From contig NW_020194555.1 of the NCBI RefSeq assembly GCF_002865645.1, positions 3,560,288-3,624,287 on the forward strand: 64,000 nt of DNA. Direction: 5' to 3'. The position numbers were made by a program, and so were the translations under genes. This document shows positions 10,540 to 21,639 of the stretch, in pieces. The notes below the pieces were generated by a model. It was given only the letters and a program-made list of their open reading frames with translations, was not told where the DNA came from and searched no databases. This DNA is from Hyaloscypha bicolor E (lineage: Eukaryota; Ascomycota; Leotiomycetes; Helotiales; Hyaloscyphaceae). Every line of letters begins with the position of its first letter. Position 1 is the stretch's first letter.

Positions 10540-13500
10540 CTACTGCAGCCACTTCATTTTCGACCTCCTCTGGAGATCATCAATCGTCGATGGGAACCCG
10601 CTAATTGCAATTTTCTTTTCACTCCGTTTCAATTTTATTGCCAGTACCTGAAACACGCTGTTATGCTTCTTGACTAAAAATGTGAACGGTAGACGGAACT
10701 TCTTCTTAGCATCATTGCCTCGATGTTGAGGTTCCAAGCCCACAACGTCGAGCAAGCTTTCCTGTCTCGGCGGATGATCTACTTTCGTCCAATTCTGAAT
10801 TCTTCCTACGTCCGCCGTGTTGTCCGAGCTCATCGCGGAAGAATAGAACCCCTCAACCATTTCGCCGAGGAGTTTCTCCAGTTGAGGACTCTCATGACTG
10901 AGACGGCAGCGGATGGAGCCCGCTAATTCTATACAGGACGGGTCAGGGCGGAGTCTTTGAGATGCGATCGGCGAGTGTGCAGCCTCGATATCATCTGGTT
11001 CGAAGAAGAACAAATTCGCAATGAGAGTATTTGCAAGTTCCTGGATTCTCGTCGCTGCTGTGGTTTTCGTCCATTCTGTGGCCAGATCCTTGAGCTCCTG
11101 CAGTCTTTTGTACTCGTACAGTTCTACATGCTCCCCTTGCAAAGGAGGATCGAGGCGATGGAGCCTTGATCGAACATTGAATGGAGTAGTCTGCTGCTCG
11201 AACTTCGCCCACGAGCTTTTCGAATCCAGCTGTCTCTGAAACATGGCTCGAACCGAGATAAAGAAGCCCAGATTCACGAGTGTAGGAGCCTCAGCATCCT
11301 TTGCTTTCTGGTCCCCGGTTCCAAGTGAGACGAGGTAGTCCAGAGAGGCGCCCTTATCTGGCCAGAGCTTCTCCAGCTCGCCGTATGCCACTTCTGCAGG
11401 GCAATTAGCGTATACTGCGCCATCAACGTATTGCGTGTTCGTCTCTTTCTTCTCGAATGGTGGCAGGTAGAAGGGAGCGGCGGAGGTGGCGAGCGCAGCT
11501 TCCCAGATCTTCATGTCTTTCTCGGAATCTTCTTCTCGTTCAAGATTGTTGGCTGGGTTGCCCAGTGGGTGGTTGTAGCTGGTGATCAAGCAAGTTGTTT
11601 GTCCCAGGTCCTTGGCAGATGTGACTGCAACGCGAGCACTCGAGGGCTGGCTGTGAAGCGCGGGTGCGAAAAGACTTGTGTCGGAAGGATGGTATTCCTC
11701 GAAGAAGGTTTTGATACTATTCTTCAGTGATTCTGATGAGAAAACACTCTCAGTAAGTCGAAGAATCATGAGAGTGTATGTTGTTAGCTTCTTGAGTGGT
11801 CCGATTCGGGAGATTATCCCGGCGGTTGTTTTAGAGAACGTTTTCTCTGATGCCCCAGTGAAGAATGCAACCATGTCGGCGATGGAAGCATTCGACATCG
11901 CCAGTCCTAAGCTGATGATGCCACCTATGTGGGATTCAAGTTAGTTACCTCCTCCTCGAGAACTAGATTGGCGTGTTGGAGCTTACCCGTTGAAGTGCCA
12001 ACGATGAGATCAAACATATCTCTGAGAGAGAAAGCTTCCCCTAAACCTACTTCTTTATGAAGAGCTTGCAACACTGAGAGCTCAATGATACCGCGAATTC
12101 CCCCTCCATCAAGCGTCAGAATCCTTGCGCCAGCGCATCTAGGTTTCAGCTGTATTTGATGTGGGCTCTCTCCCTTTTCTTCCCAGCAGAGCCAGCAGTG
12201 CATTATCCATGCACATTCTGAAGCTGAGGAAGGCGTTCCAAGCTCTTGGACACACCGAGGGCAATAAGAATGCCCGCAGCGTAGAACATGGTCGGGTACG
12301 GCTTGGAGGCAAGAAAGACAAGTCTTGTTACTTTTTATTTTCTTCCATATCTCATAGTAGCCTTTTCGACTAAGATTACGTTCAGCAGCAAGACGTCCTT
12401 CGATTGTAGTGGGAGTCCCAGTCGGTTCTTTGCTCAGACTGAGTTCATTAGCCACACGTTCTTCGATTGTGGTGGAAGGTCCCGTCTGATATTTTGCCAA
12501 GAAGATCTTTTCATAAGAATCCGAGAATGCTTTACGCAGGTTATTTACCCATTCGTTCCTTCGAGTTGAGCTCCACTCCCTTTCATGCTGGAAAGGACCG
12601 GGTTGGAACTGACCCTTTGCTGAAGTGTGCTGATGGTGAAGTTTTGCCGGTCGAGAAGTACACGGGCCGTCACGAAATGGAAATGCGCATTTTTCGTACT
12701 CCTTTCGATAGATCTCGACAGAGCGAGTCCAGATCTCCAACAAGTCACGATCAAATATCTCGGCAGGATTTGGTGCTGTGATCAGGTCAGTTTTGATTCA
12801 TTCGTGATGGCGAAATTAGGGGGGATAAACCTAGCCGAAAATTGTGGTGTGTATAGATGAGAAGCGCAATGGAAACGATCTTGATAACCATGTCATTTAC
12901 CGTTTGAATGTCTCCTCCACATTCAAAGGCATGCCGCAGGAAGTTCGCAATGTGGTCTTGCATTGACTGAGGATTTGGGTTATCTAGTCGAGCAGCGAGG
13001 TAGAAGTCAAACGGGTTTTCGGATGCTGCAAAGTGTTCAAAAGCTCGAGTGAGAATGTGAGATAATGCCGGGACATTGTACTGCATGACGCTCTCTGCTC
13101 TGAGACTCAGTCCCTCTCTGACGGAGGACTCGATCAGAGATCGTAAAGCTCGATATTGTTTGTACAGCTCCTGTGGTCTTCCCTTGACTTTGACTTTGTT
13201 GGGAATGTAACAACAAGTGATTTTGGTAAAAAGTGCTCTGTAGAGCCTGTCGTTGCTTGTAATTCTCAAGTCATACCTGGCAACTGTATTGTTATAGTCT
13301 TCCACGAATTCTTTTAGAATTGTGGATTCTTCCCACAGGTGTTTGTCAGGGTCGCTATAGAGATACCGTCGTCCTAAATCTTCGGCATCATAGAGAGCTG
13401 GCTCATGGATGCTTGCCATGTGTCGGACAATGATCAGTGTCTTCCGAGAAGGGTGGTTGACGGACTTGTGAACAGCCTTCGAAGCCCATTCTAAGACACG

Positions 13501-14822
13501 GACAAGTTCGCTTCGGATCCTCTGGTCTTCTTTTGTGATGAAAACAACGACGTCGCTGATGGCATAGAGAAATCTGGCGTAGAAGAGATCAACTCCTTCC
13601 TTGCCACGACTGTAGCAGTGGGGTTTGACTTGGAGCTGAAGCGCTAACTGATCTCTTCTTGAGGGCGATCGGTTGCGGGAGACCCCAAACTCTCTTCCTC
13701 GCAAGTCAGGGATTTCATCCACTGACTCCATTTTTTCCGCATTGGTCATGGCCTCTCCGGCTCCAAAGCCTTCGCAGTCAGAGAAGAGAATCGGATACTG
13801 CGCATCTGGTATTGGTGCAGATGAGTCACCAGGTTCCATCGCAGTTCCTTGATCTAGATACAAGTGGACACCCAACGTTGTGGGATCTGTCAAGTGGTTG
13901 ATGTTCCCTGAACGAGTAACAGGTCCATCATTCCCCCTCTCGTTCATTCGTTTGACCACATCAACCAGAGCCTCACCATTCTGAGCAGCACCCCGGCCAT
14001 TTTCGGAAGAAAGGAATGGCGACGATTTCACGATTCCCATAAGAAGCATGGCCCGGACGAGAGTGGACTTCCCAGCTGAAGTGTCACCTACGAACGAGAC
14101 GAAACTGGGATAATGACGCTTAGTAGCTCTGTTTCCAGACCTAGACGGGTCGCAGAGCTGAATGAAGCGATCATAGACGTAGAGTTCCGGTTTGCCTATC
14201 GTGTGGTCCCGTCTCATATTGAACCATCGAGCTTCTTCATCCCTCTGGTGCATCTTCTTTTGCTTCTGGGGATTGGCTTCCGAGTGAGTGATAGCCTCGA
14301 CGAGTAATTGTGAAAGCGGGTCAACCATTTGGTGAGCTTGTGCGAGTTTTGCTGCCCTGGGAAGATGTTTATCCCAGCAGGTTTCATGTAATTTACAGAA
14401 TCTTTTGGTCGTGCAGTTTTCCTCTTCGCAAGTGATACAATAATAGGGATCGAACTGATCCCCTTTCCCGCCGCAGTCGGAGCATTGGCGAGCGTCGTAG
14501 ACATTTAACCTCTTCTCGCAAAGAAGGCAGCTGTATTCGGTATCGGAGAGGAAGTCCTAGATACCAAATTAGTAAGAAATGGAATCCGGAGTGAGAACTA
14601 TGAGAATTCAATATGCACCATTTCAGCATCAAGACTCCACTGGTGATTGTGTCCTGAATTTTTTTCAGTGGTGTTGTGCACAATGTTTTAGTGATGTTAG
14701 GATTTACAGGGAAGAATATGGCACTGATGTAGATGGAGAGGCCTGCAGTCGGAATGTCGTTCCAATGTGGGGAAGTGTGCCACGATTTGTACCTGGCGGG
14801 ATCGACGTATCCGTCTCGCCAT
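10540..14822 (-). CDS. zinc finger - dynamin-like GTPase - RING-like - patatin phospholipase fusion protein
   Basis: One gene of about 1309 aa: exons 14822..14793 (tentative), 14556..12831, 12775..11987 and 11924..10540. Introns of 55 and 62 nt restore phase exactly, so the three open frames are a single protein. Order: a Cys/His-rich finger (about 20-70; CxxC pairs plus a KLHETC segment); a GTPase with P-loop GDTSAGKST (about 167-175), DCEGF as DxxG and TKED as the G4 motif; a linker with two tandem 21-residue repeats (about 684-725); a RING-like finger CxxC...CxHxxCxxC...CxxC (about 738-783); and a patatin domain with oxyanion loop DGGGIRG (about 808), nucleophile GTSTGG (about 845-850) and the dyad Asp in DGAVYANCP (about 1016). 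All patatin catalytic elements are intact. It converges on the NACHT gene, 254 bases away. Exon 1 (10 aa) is the weakest part. Confidence 0.85.
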
Positions 14823-15734
14823 CAGGGACGTAAGAGGGTAAGGTCAATGGTTTGCTTTTTGCCGGAAGTGTAAGAACTTCACCTCGTGATGACGAGCAGA
14901 TTATTCATGTGTCACTTCTAAAAGATTGCCCTCCCCTCCCTCACGCAGCAAATGCTACAGAGAAGCTTTCCAGTGAAGGTGGTATTTCTTGGCGGTTTCA
15001 GCCTTGATCAAATGATTGACTGCCAGGTGCGGGTGCTGGAGTACAAAAATAGCTCGATACTCCTCAGCCGTCTTCTGAGGCCGCCTTGGAGGCAGCCCAA
15101 GATTAACGCGGCTAATTCATCGTCCAACATGTGCAAAGATCAACCAACCCACTTAATTTCCATGCGATGAAACGTCATGTGGCGAATTCTTAACACATAA
15201 ATTAATGATCTTTGTCGCTTTTGGCTGCTAGGAGTCATGCGGGGGCGTAAAAGTTTGAAGTGTTGGGCCAAGGCTCTCGTCAAGGCTGGCCCAAGGACGC
15301 CCGAAGGAGAAGCTCAGGCATCACCGCTGAAATAAAACTAGGCTCCGGTATCATGTGGCTTGAGATCAGGTGCATTACCGGGCGTTAGGCAGTTGTGCAT
15401 GCTATTCTTCCCGTTTCCTTGGTGCTGCAATGTTGTATCGTGGCAAAGTGCAGTGTTTAACATCTATTCTCTGCAGAGAAAAGTTATGCCTGCAAACCCA
15501 CAGCCTTATGCTATGATAAAAATTCAGCTTCTGGTGATGGATCGATTTTCTGGTTCTGTGCTCAACTCTGATCTTTTGTCTTGTAAACCTCTGCTTCGCA
15601 TCCATCAAGTGCTCTGTTTGGGAGTACATGACATTGGCACCCCTCGATCGTTCATTCATTATCATACAAGTATCATATCTGCTACCACACCGTAGCTTAA
15701 TAAGGGATGAACCTCTCAGATATCGATGGTATGG
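14823..15734. other. intergenic region
   Basis: No family-like open frame. It separates the 5' end of the patatin fusion gene from the 3' end of the ammonium transporter. Frames near 15360-15695 on both strands mirror one another and contain no motif. Confidence 0.4.
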
Positions 15735-17769
15735 CTAACTCGTTTGCCTCCATGAATGCTGAGGAGTAGCCTCCAACTTCCATCTCCGGTTTGTATTGGT
15801 CTCTGTGAAGACTGGAGCCATCCACTTTCCCTTGAATATGGACCGAACAGCTTTCAGGCAAAACAAAATTGCCAAAGTGGTGAAAAGAGTGTAAAAAAAC
15901 CCTGCAAATGCGTCAAGCATTTGATATCTACAGAAAGTTAGCGTCACATTGCTCGAGAATATTTCGAGCAACTTACCGAAGTCTTCCAGCAATAGTACGA
16001 TCTGGTATTGTTGAATATCCGTCCAGTCCGACAACTGCAGGACTACAAACCTTTGCGTTAGCACGCTTTCCAGGAGTAAAGAGAACGGGGAACATACTCC
16101 GCAAAGCAACCTGTGAGGAACATACCGACCATTCCCCCTCCTGCGTGGATGCTGAAAACAAACAAAGGATCATCTTTCAGGAGACCTTTGGTGTACCGCT
16201 TTAGCAAATTGACTGCGATAGCCGACACAACCCCGAATATTCCAGCACTCCATACTGGCACCTAGCATTTTTAGCGCGACCGGCTATCGACTGCAGGAAG
16301 AGGACCTACATAACCTGCGGCAGGTGTGATTGCAACAAGACCAATGACCGCACCATCGCAGAACTGCGTCACACTAACAGAAGGGATTTTATTTTCTTGC
16401 TCTCCCGGTTCGCCCAGGTATCTGTCTACTGCTCTGGCAAATGCATTCCATGCCCAGAAGAAGAAAAGTGATGTTGTTCCGCCAGCACAGGCTGCCACAT
16501 GCGTTGAGACGCAAGCTGATACAGCCCGCATATTGCCACCCAGAGCCGACCCGCCGTTGAAGCCAAACCATCCGATCCAGAGCAAGGCAGTCCCCAAGAT
16601 CATGTTGTTCACGTTGTGAGGTGGATCATCGTCCTCCAGACCACGGACTAATGGGGCGGGTTGGTCGTCCGTAGGTGGGAGAGCCGCTTCGGGATCAGCA
16701 AGTGCATGCAGGGCAACTTGCTTTTTCGGACCTTGATGGCTAGTTGAGGATCGATTCTCCAGTTCATGTTCCTCGGAGTTGTCGTCATGGTCTTCACCAG
16801 GCTGGACAATTCTTCGCGGTGGACCTGGGTTCTTTCGATAAAGTCCCAAAATGACGAATGGTTTCATGTGCCGCATAAAAATCCTCCAGAAGCCTGCCCA
16901 GCACGTCGAGAACCCTTTCGTATCAAGCTCATAGAAGATATAGAAAGCGAGCACTGCTGTACCAGAGGTAATGTGTACCGCTGTTCCGCCAGCAAAATCC
17001 ATCACGTCGCGTTGATTGGACCAGCCGGCCCAGTGCCATGACCATCGAGCCACCGGATTATACACGAGAAGCGACCAGAACGTTATGAATACCAGGAATC
17101 GTCCGACGCGTACATCGCGAATAGTCCCTCCGCACACTAAAGCTGCACTTGGAAGAGTCAGCAATCCCATGATCGAACAAGACTGGATCTTTCTTACGTG
17201 AAAGATGCGAACATTCCCTCATAGAATTGGTAGAGAAGTTCGGGGATTTTGGCGCCGTCGGCGCCAACTGGTCTTGCGAGACTGTCGTGCAGCGCAACGC
17301 CTCGTGGGTCCCCACCATACCAAGAAACACCAGGTGAAGGAGGTTTGACGGCAGGAGTAAATGCTAAACTATACCCCCAGAGATACCACTAGTATAGTCA
17401 GAGGATGCAGAGGGACTAGTGTAGTGTTGTGGGTCTAGCACACCTGAAATCCAATAAGTGCAGCAGTAATGAGAGGCAGACGGAATAGCGTCAAAGATGA
17501 ACGTCGATTTGAGGCACCCGAGTAGAAAAGGCACATAGCAGGTACCATCATCAAAACTAATGCGGACGAGATGAGCATCCATACAATATCGGACCCCTTT
17601 GTGCGACTGCGTTAGCTGATATTCCTGCTAGTATCTGGACACGCAATGGGCAAGGGAAGTCGTGCCGCACCGCGAAATAGAGTTGTGGGCTTGTATGAAG
17701 ATCTTCAGTTGTAATATTGGTATACCGCGTAGGCCCTGGTGGAGCAACATCAACAGTAAAGGTCTCCAT
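15735..17769 (-). CDS. ammonium transporter (Amt/Mep family) with enlarged intracellular loop
   Basis: Plasma-membrane ammonium uptake channel, 567 aa from seven exons: 17769..17671, 17596..17444, 17388..17198, 17147..16310, 16261..16098, 16042..15977 and 15927..15735; phases agree throughout. Family landmarks in order: DIVWMLISSALVLMMVPAM (TM1), WYLWGYSLAF, DFAGGTAVHITSG with the conserved Asp and first pore His, WIGWFGFNGGSALGGN, GLVAITPAAGY, and VFSIHAGGGMVG with the second pore His. Oddity: between the TM ending ...FYIFYELD and the next one (GTALLWIGWFG) lie roughly 100 residues, hydrophilic in the middle with acidic and Pro-rich stretches; the family usually has about 20-30 there. By Amt topology this loop faces the cytosol. 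The C-terminal tail is short. The first intron uses an AAG acceptor, chosen because it gives the phase-0 join FA|GSDIVWM. Confidence 0.92.
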
Positions 17770-18725
17770 TCTGGCGGTGGTATCGAAATGGGAGAAACTC
17801 AAAAAGTGACAAGGAAGAAGAGAGGAAGAAGAATCAGACGGTGGGTGAAAGCTTCAAAAGCTTCTCATCAAAGGCCACAAGGCTGGATGCTCAAGAGAGA
17901 CCAATACTTTTGAGCCTCCGAGCCTTGTTTCTTTTGCGCAAGCCCAAGAGCTATTCGTGACAAATGCCCTGCATGTTCGTAGCACTGCCTCCCATCTCTC
18001 GTCTCCGACTTCCGCTTTCGAGTCGTTCCATTTTGCAGGAAAGCGTTATCAGTTCTCACTGGTCGGCATTCGCAGCCACCTCCACCACCATAGTGTGACA
18101 GCGGTAGAGCCCGTCAGAAGACAACTTGGCGTCAACTGTTTTGAACTCCCACCAACACTTGTAAGCAATAAATGAATGAGGAGAGCTCAGTTGGAGTCTT
18201 GGATTGAAAGTAACATAGCTCGGTATCTCCAACTGAGAAAACTGAGAAGTAGTGGAAGATTTGGTGGAAAGTGGGAATACGAGAAATGGCCATGGCTCCA
18301 GGGCCTCGCCTGTCCCGCGTCCGGAATAGGTCACCCCACATCTGAACACAGGGACCCCTGCTAATATCGGCGTGGTAAAAGAGTAATCCAGCGCTGCTGC
18401 CTTGAAACTTCGTTGACTCAACCACCCTACGCGTTGCGCGTTTTCGGTGACTTTGTTGAACGAACAGCGGGCGCTGAACATTTCGCCGCCGCTGATAAAG
18501 TGGCACAATCCGAATCGGATCATTGGCCCAGGAATAGGGCCTCAGCCCCCTCAGTCTGGGAGGAATACAGCGCCCGTACCGCTTGCTTTCCAGGCAGGAA
18601 TGGCCTGCGAGGTTTGGTTGCCAGCCTCATGACCTCGAACTCCAACCGCAGCACGTAGGGAACAAAGGAATCGCCTTCCATGGGGCTTCGCGAAAACAAC
18701 ATCGTGAACTTATTGCAATTCAGCT
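17770..18725. other. divergent promoter region
   Basis: Lies between the 5' ends of the ammonium transporter and the BTB-like gene. A 155-codon minus frame (18523..18056) is open, but I recognise nothing in it and it overlaps other open frames on both strands, so I do not call it. Confidence 0.4.
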
Positions 18726-19899
18726 ATGCCGCATGACCCGCAAGGAACGGAAGAAGGGCCTTCAACAGCCGGAGCGGTCTTCCGCATTTCTGACGGCTCC
18801 GGTAAGAGGGGATCTGATGTGCGAATATCCCAGCCAGGTCTTCTCAGGTCCAGGTCTCTGGGATTGAGGAAACTGATCGACGAGAAAGGCGTAAAGCAAG
18901 AAATACCACTACAGGTAGATTTCAGTACTGACATCGACTGCGCTGCCGTCGACTGGGTTGTGAAGGAACTTCAACAGCAAGAGCCCGATATAGACCCCGA
19001 CCCGAAAGGCCTGGCAAGACACTGTACAGTGCTGTGGAAATACCAGTGCATCCCAGATCCATTCAAGAGTCAAGAGAACAGCATGAAACCACGGTCCAGC
19101 TCGGGTTCGATATCCAGTGCCGATCAGCAAAGCAGTATTACCCCGAGTGCTACCCCGAGCAGAGCTCCGCGATGCTGGCAAGGGAGGAAGAAACACCAAA
19201 CTTGCCGCCAATTAATAACAATTGCCATAGTGCTCGGATTGCGGGAAATTCTGGAAGATGAGATCAAGACTGCCATTTGGGGAACGAACAAAGAAATGGA
19301 CGTTATTATTCCTCTTGGGCTTGATATTAAAGGCATGTATATCTAATAATATGGTTGGAAACATAAGCTAACCTCCTATAGCCATGAGAGAAAGCGAACT
19401 TGGGAAGCTATTTACCTGCGTATACCAGGAGATCACCGAGATCGGCGACGGGAACGAAAAACTAGCAAAATCTATACGAGAAACACTAAAGCAACATAAT
19501 CTTGGGAACTTTGCGAAGACTTGGAGGAGGAACCAGGAGGAACTCGGGCTATGGACACCGTATGACTTTCTTCTGGGAGTGGAAAATGCGTTATCGCCGC
19601 CAGAGTTGCAGGCACAGCAGACTGAACCAGTGGCTCCGGTCGGGGTGAGAGAGTTGCGGCCGATAAATTGGGGGGGTCTTTTCCATAAAGTGAGAGTGTC
19701 TATGAGTGGCCCAAGCCTTGGACAGGAGGAGACAGCCGCGATACTCGGGGCCCTCGAAACCCATATTTCCGAACGTCGACAAGAACTCGCTGCCGAGCTG
19801 ATGAGGCAGAGGGATTCGACGGTCCGGCAGTGGAAAGCGAAACTGGGGTGGAAAGAAGAGTCCCTTGATCTAGATCCTTTGTATCAGAAGTATGGGTAG
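18726..19899 (+). CDS. hypothetical protein related to fungal BTB/POZ-type family
   Basis: A 374-aa model: exon 1 18726..19332 and exon 2 19382..19899. The layout is like a large group of fungal BTB-type proteins. A degenerate N-terminal BTB-like stretch leads to a helix pair ending in LWKYQC, then ITIAIVLGLREILEDEIKTAIWGTNKEMDVIIPLGL, and a C-terminal helical tail starting REAI-like (AMRESELGKLF) that ends in WKAKLGWKEESLDLDPLYQKYG. No catalytic motif is present. The intron is a probable GC-AG intron: only a donor G|GCATGT joined to CTATAG|CC keeps the long frame; the nearby GT donor would terminate after about 35 codons. The middle (about 115-160) is Ser/Pro-rich. The family assignment is a judgement from pattern and could be wrong. 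Confidence 0.5.
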
Positions 19900-20864
19900 C
19901 AGAGAAGGAGGGGAATGGCAGAATAAGATTCTGTCGGATGTAGGAGCGCCGTGTCGACAGCCAGGCGGTCGACTTCCACAAGAGATGGGAAGATGGGGCC
20001 ACCACAACTTTGAACAAACGGGGGGATCTGTGTAATTTTAACTTCAACGCGACGAATGCCAACGGTGATCTTCTGTTGGTTCCATCTGCTAGTTTAGGCA
20101 GGTGAAGAGCCCGCATCATTTGATCAACTCCAGGGGTTGTACCTGCCGAACACGAGCTAAAGTCAGTATCCGTACAGTACCCTGCGAGCGCTCTGAATTT
20201 ACGTAACCGACGGCGCAATTCGGGTTTCTATGAGTAATGAAAAGTTTCAGCCCTATCACCCCTCAAACGAAGGTGTTGTATATGAAGTTCACGCAAATTG
20301 AAAGCGAATCAATACGAGGGAAGGGTTGAGAAATCAAAAATTATCCCTGGATTTAAGCTTGATACGCTAAATGATATTAAGGTCTCACTAACGAGCCTAC
20401 CAGTCTGTCCACTGAGGGCATTTTAAGCGATTCTTCAGGCGTCCTGGCGCCGCATGTCAGGCTCAGAATAGTATAACTCACTGCAATCACTTTAAAGTTA
20501 CGAGACCACCAACGATACTTTTAACTTATGATTGACTATTCAAGCGACTATTCCAAAAGGCAAGGAAGTTTCATGTTGAAGAGGTTTTTATAGTTTTTGT
20601 TTTTTCGATGTCAGTTTCACTGCCCGATAATACACTGAAAAAAGGCAGCCAAACCTCCCCAAGTTTAGCATCTCATATAAATTTAGTGAATGCCACAAGG
20701 CATGGAGTGGCATGAACCCATGAAGCTCGCTAAACTTCCAGTACTCGCCTCGCCCCGGAGTACTAATTTCTAGTTCACTGTGGACGAGAGCAAAATACTT
20801 GACGACGACAACACCAAGAACATGAATACAGGTCTGACGGCAACCCAGGAATACTCGTCATCAT
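19900..20864. other. intergenic region
   Basis: No recognisable gene, repeat or RNA. The sequence becomes AT-richer from about 20320 to 20700. Confidence 0.4.
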
Positions 20865-21586
20865 TCATGGCAATCCAGAATCGGCGTTCATTGTGCCGTA
20901 AAGAAGGTCAGCAAGACCCCACTCGCCTCCCCCGCACGGATTTCTTTCGAAGCCTTGCAGAATCCCCAAATCGGCTACCTGATTCATCATGTCATTACTT
21001 GCAGGAGATTGCTCAGAAGCCCTGCCATTCCACGGCAACAGTCCATCCGGAAACAGAAGTTGTCTTAGCCTCTCAGTCGTCACTGCTTCCCTGGATCCTA
21101 GGTCGAGGACCATGTCCGAATCATTCATAATCCAATCATAGAACGCCTTCGAAATTCCGTCAACAACAGACTTCAAATGCTCTGCACAAAGCGCTGCCTC
21201 CCTCCTTCGCTCTTCGACCTTTACCAGCAAGGCTAAACCATCTGGAAGGGGTGATAGAAAGAATGAATCTCGCTTGTTGACGCGTGCGACTCCAATCTCT
21301 GCTTTCTACTGAGGCGAGGCAGCGGCCGGAACATCCAAGTCAGATAGATAAAATGAATGGTAAATAGGACCAAAGGAATACTGTCCCAGGAATCCGTTTC
21401 GAAAAAGCAACATTCTCTGACGGCGTCGAAAATGGAATCGAAATCAAACGAAAAAAAATATCGTGCTCGACTCTGCATCTTCGGGACTATCCGATGAAAT
21501 CGCGGGAGGAGGTCGTCGGCCAAGGCGTTGCCAGCAATGGCAACATCACGGACGATGGCTTGCAACGAGGTCTCAAGTGTAGACAC
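20865..21586 (-). pseudogene. unknown protein remnant with one frameshift
   Basis: Two minus-strand open stretches, 21586..21233 and 21230..20865, look like successive parts of one protein. The first has an amphipathic start (ETSLQAIVRDVAIAGNAL), a hydrophobic segment (IPLVLFTIHFIYLTWMF) and PLPRLSRKQRLESHAS. The second continues after a one-base shift as DGLALLVKVEERRREAALC and ends in a Gly/Trp-rich tail (CGGGEWGLADLLYG). No intron with good signals joins them; a one-base deletion near 21240-21250 does. There is no ATG before the first stretch, and its 5' side runs into the permease remnant. I do not recognise the family. Confidence 0.4.
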
Positions 21587-21639
21587 TTACAAATGATTGC
21601 TCTCGAAAGTATCGTTGAGGCCAATCGCTAGCACGGAAT

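Noticed and set aside
10540..14328. Three separate genes (P-loop protein, RING/patatin front, patatin back)
   Set aside because: Intron signals with matching phase join them and rebuild the patatin GTSTGG motif, so a single gene is the better model.
18056..18523. 155-codon minus-strand open frame between the ammonium transporter and the BTB-like gene
   Set aside because: Nothing recognisable, and several overlapping frames are open in the same GC-neutral stretch.
20780..21130. 116-codon plus-strand frame
   Set aside because: Antisense shadow of the better-looking minus-strand remnant at 20865-21586.
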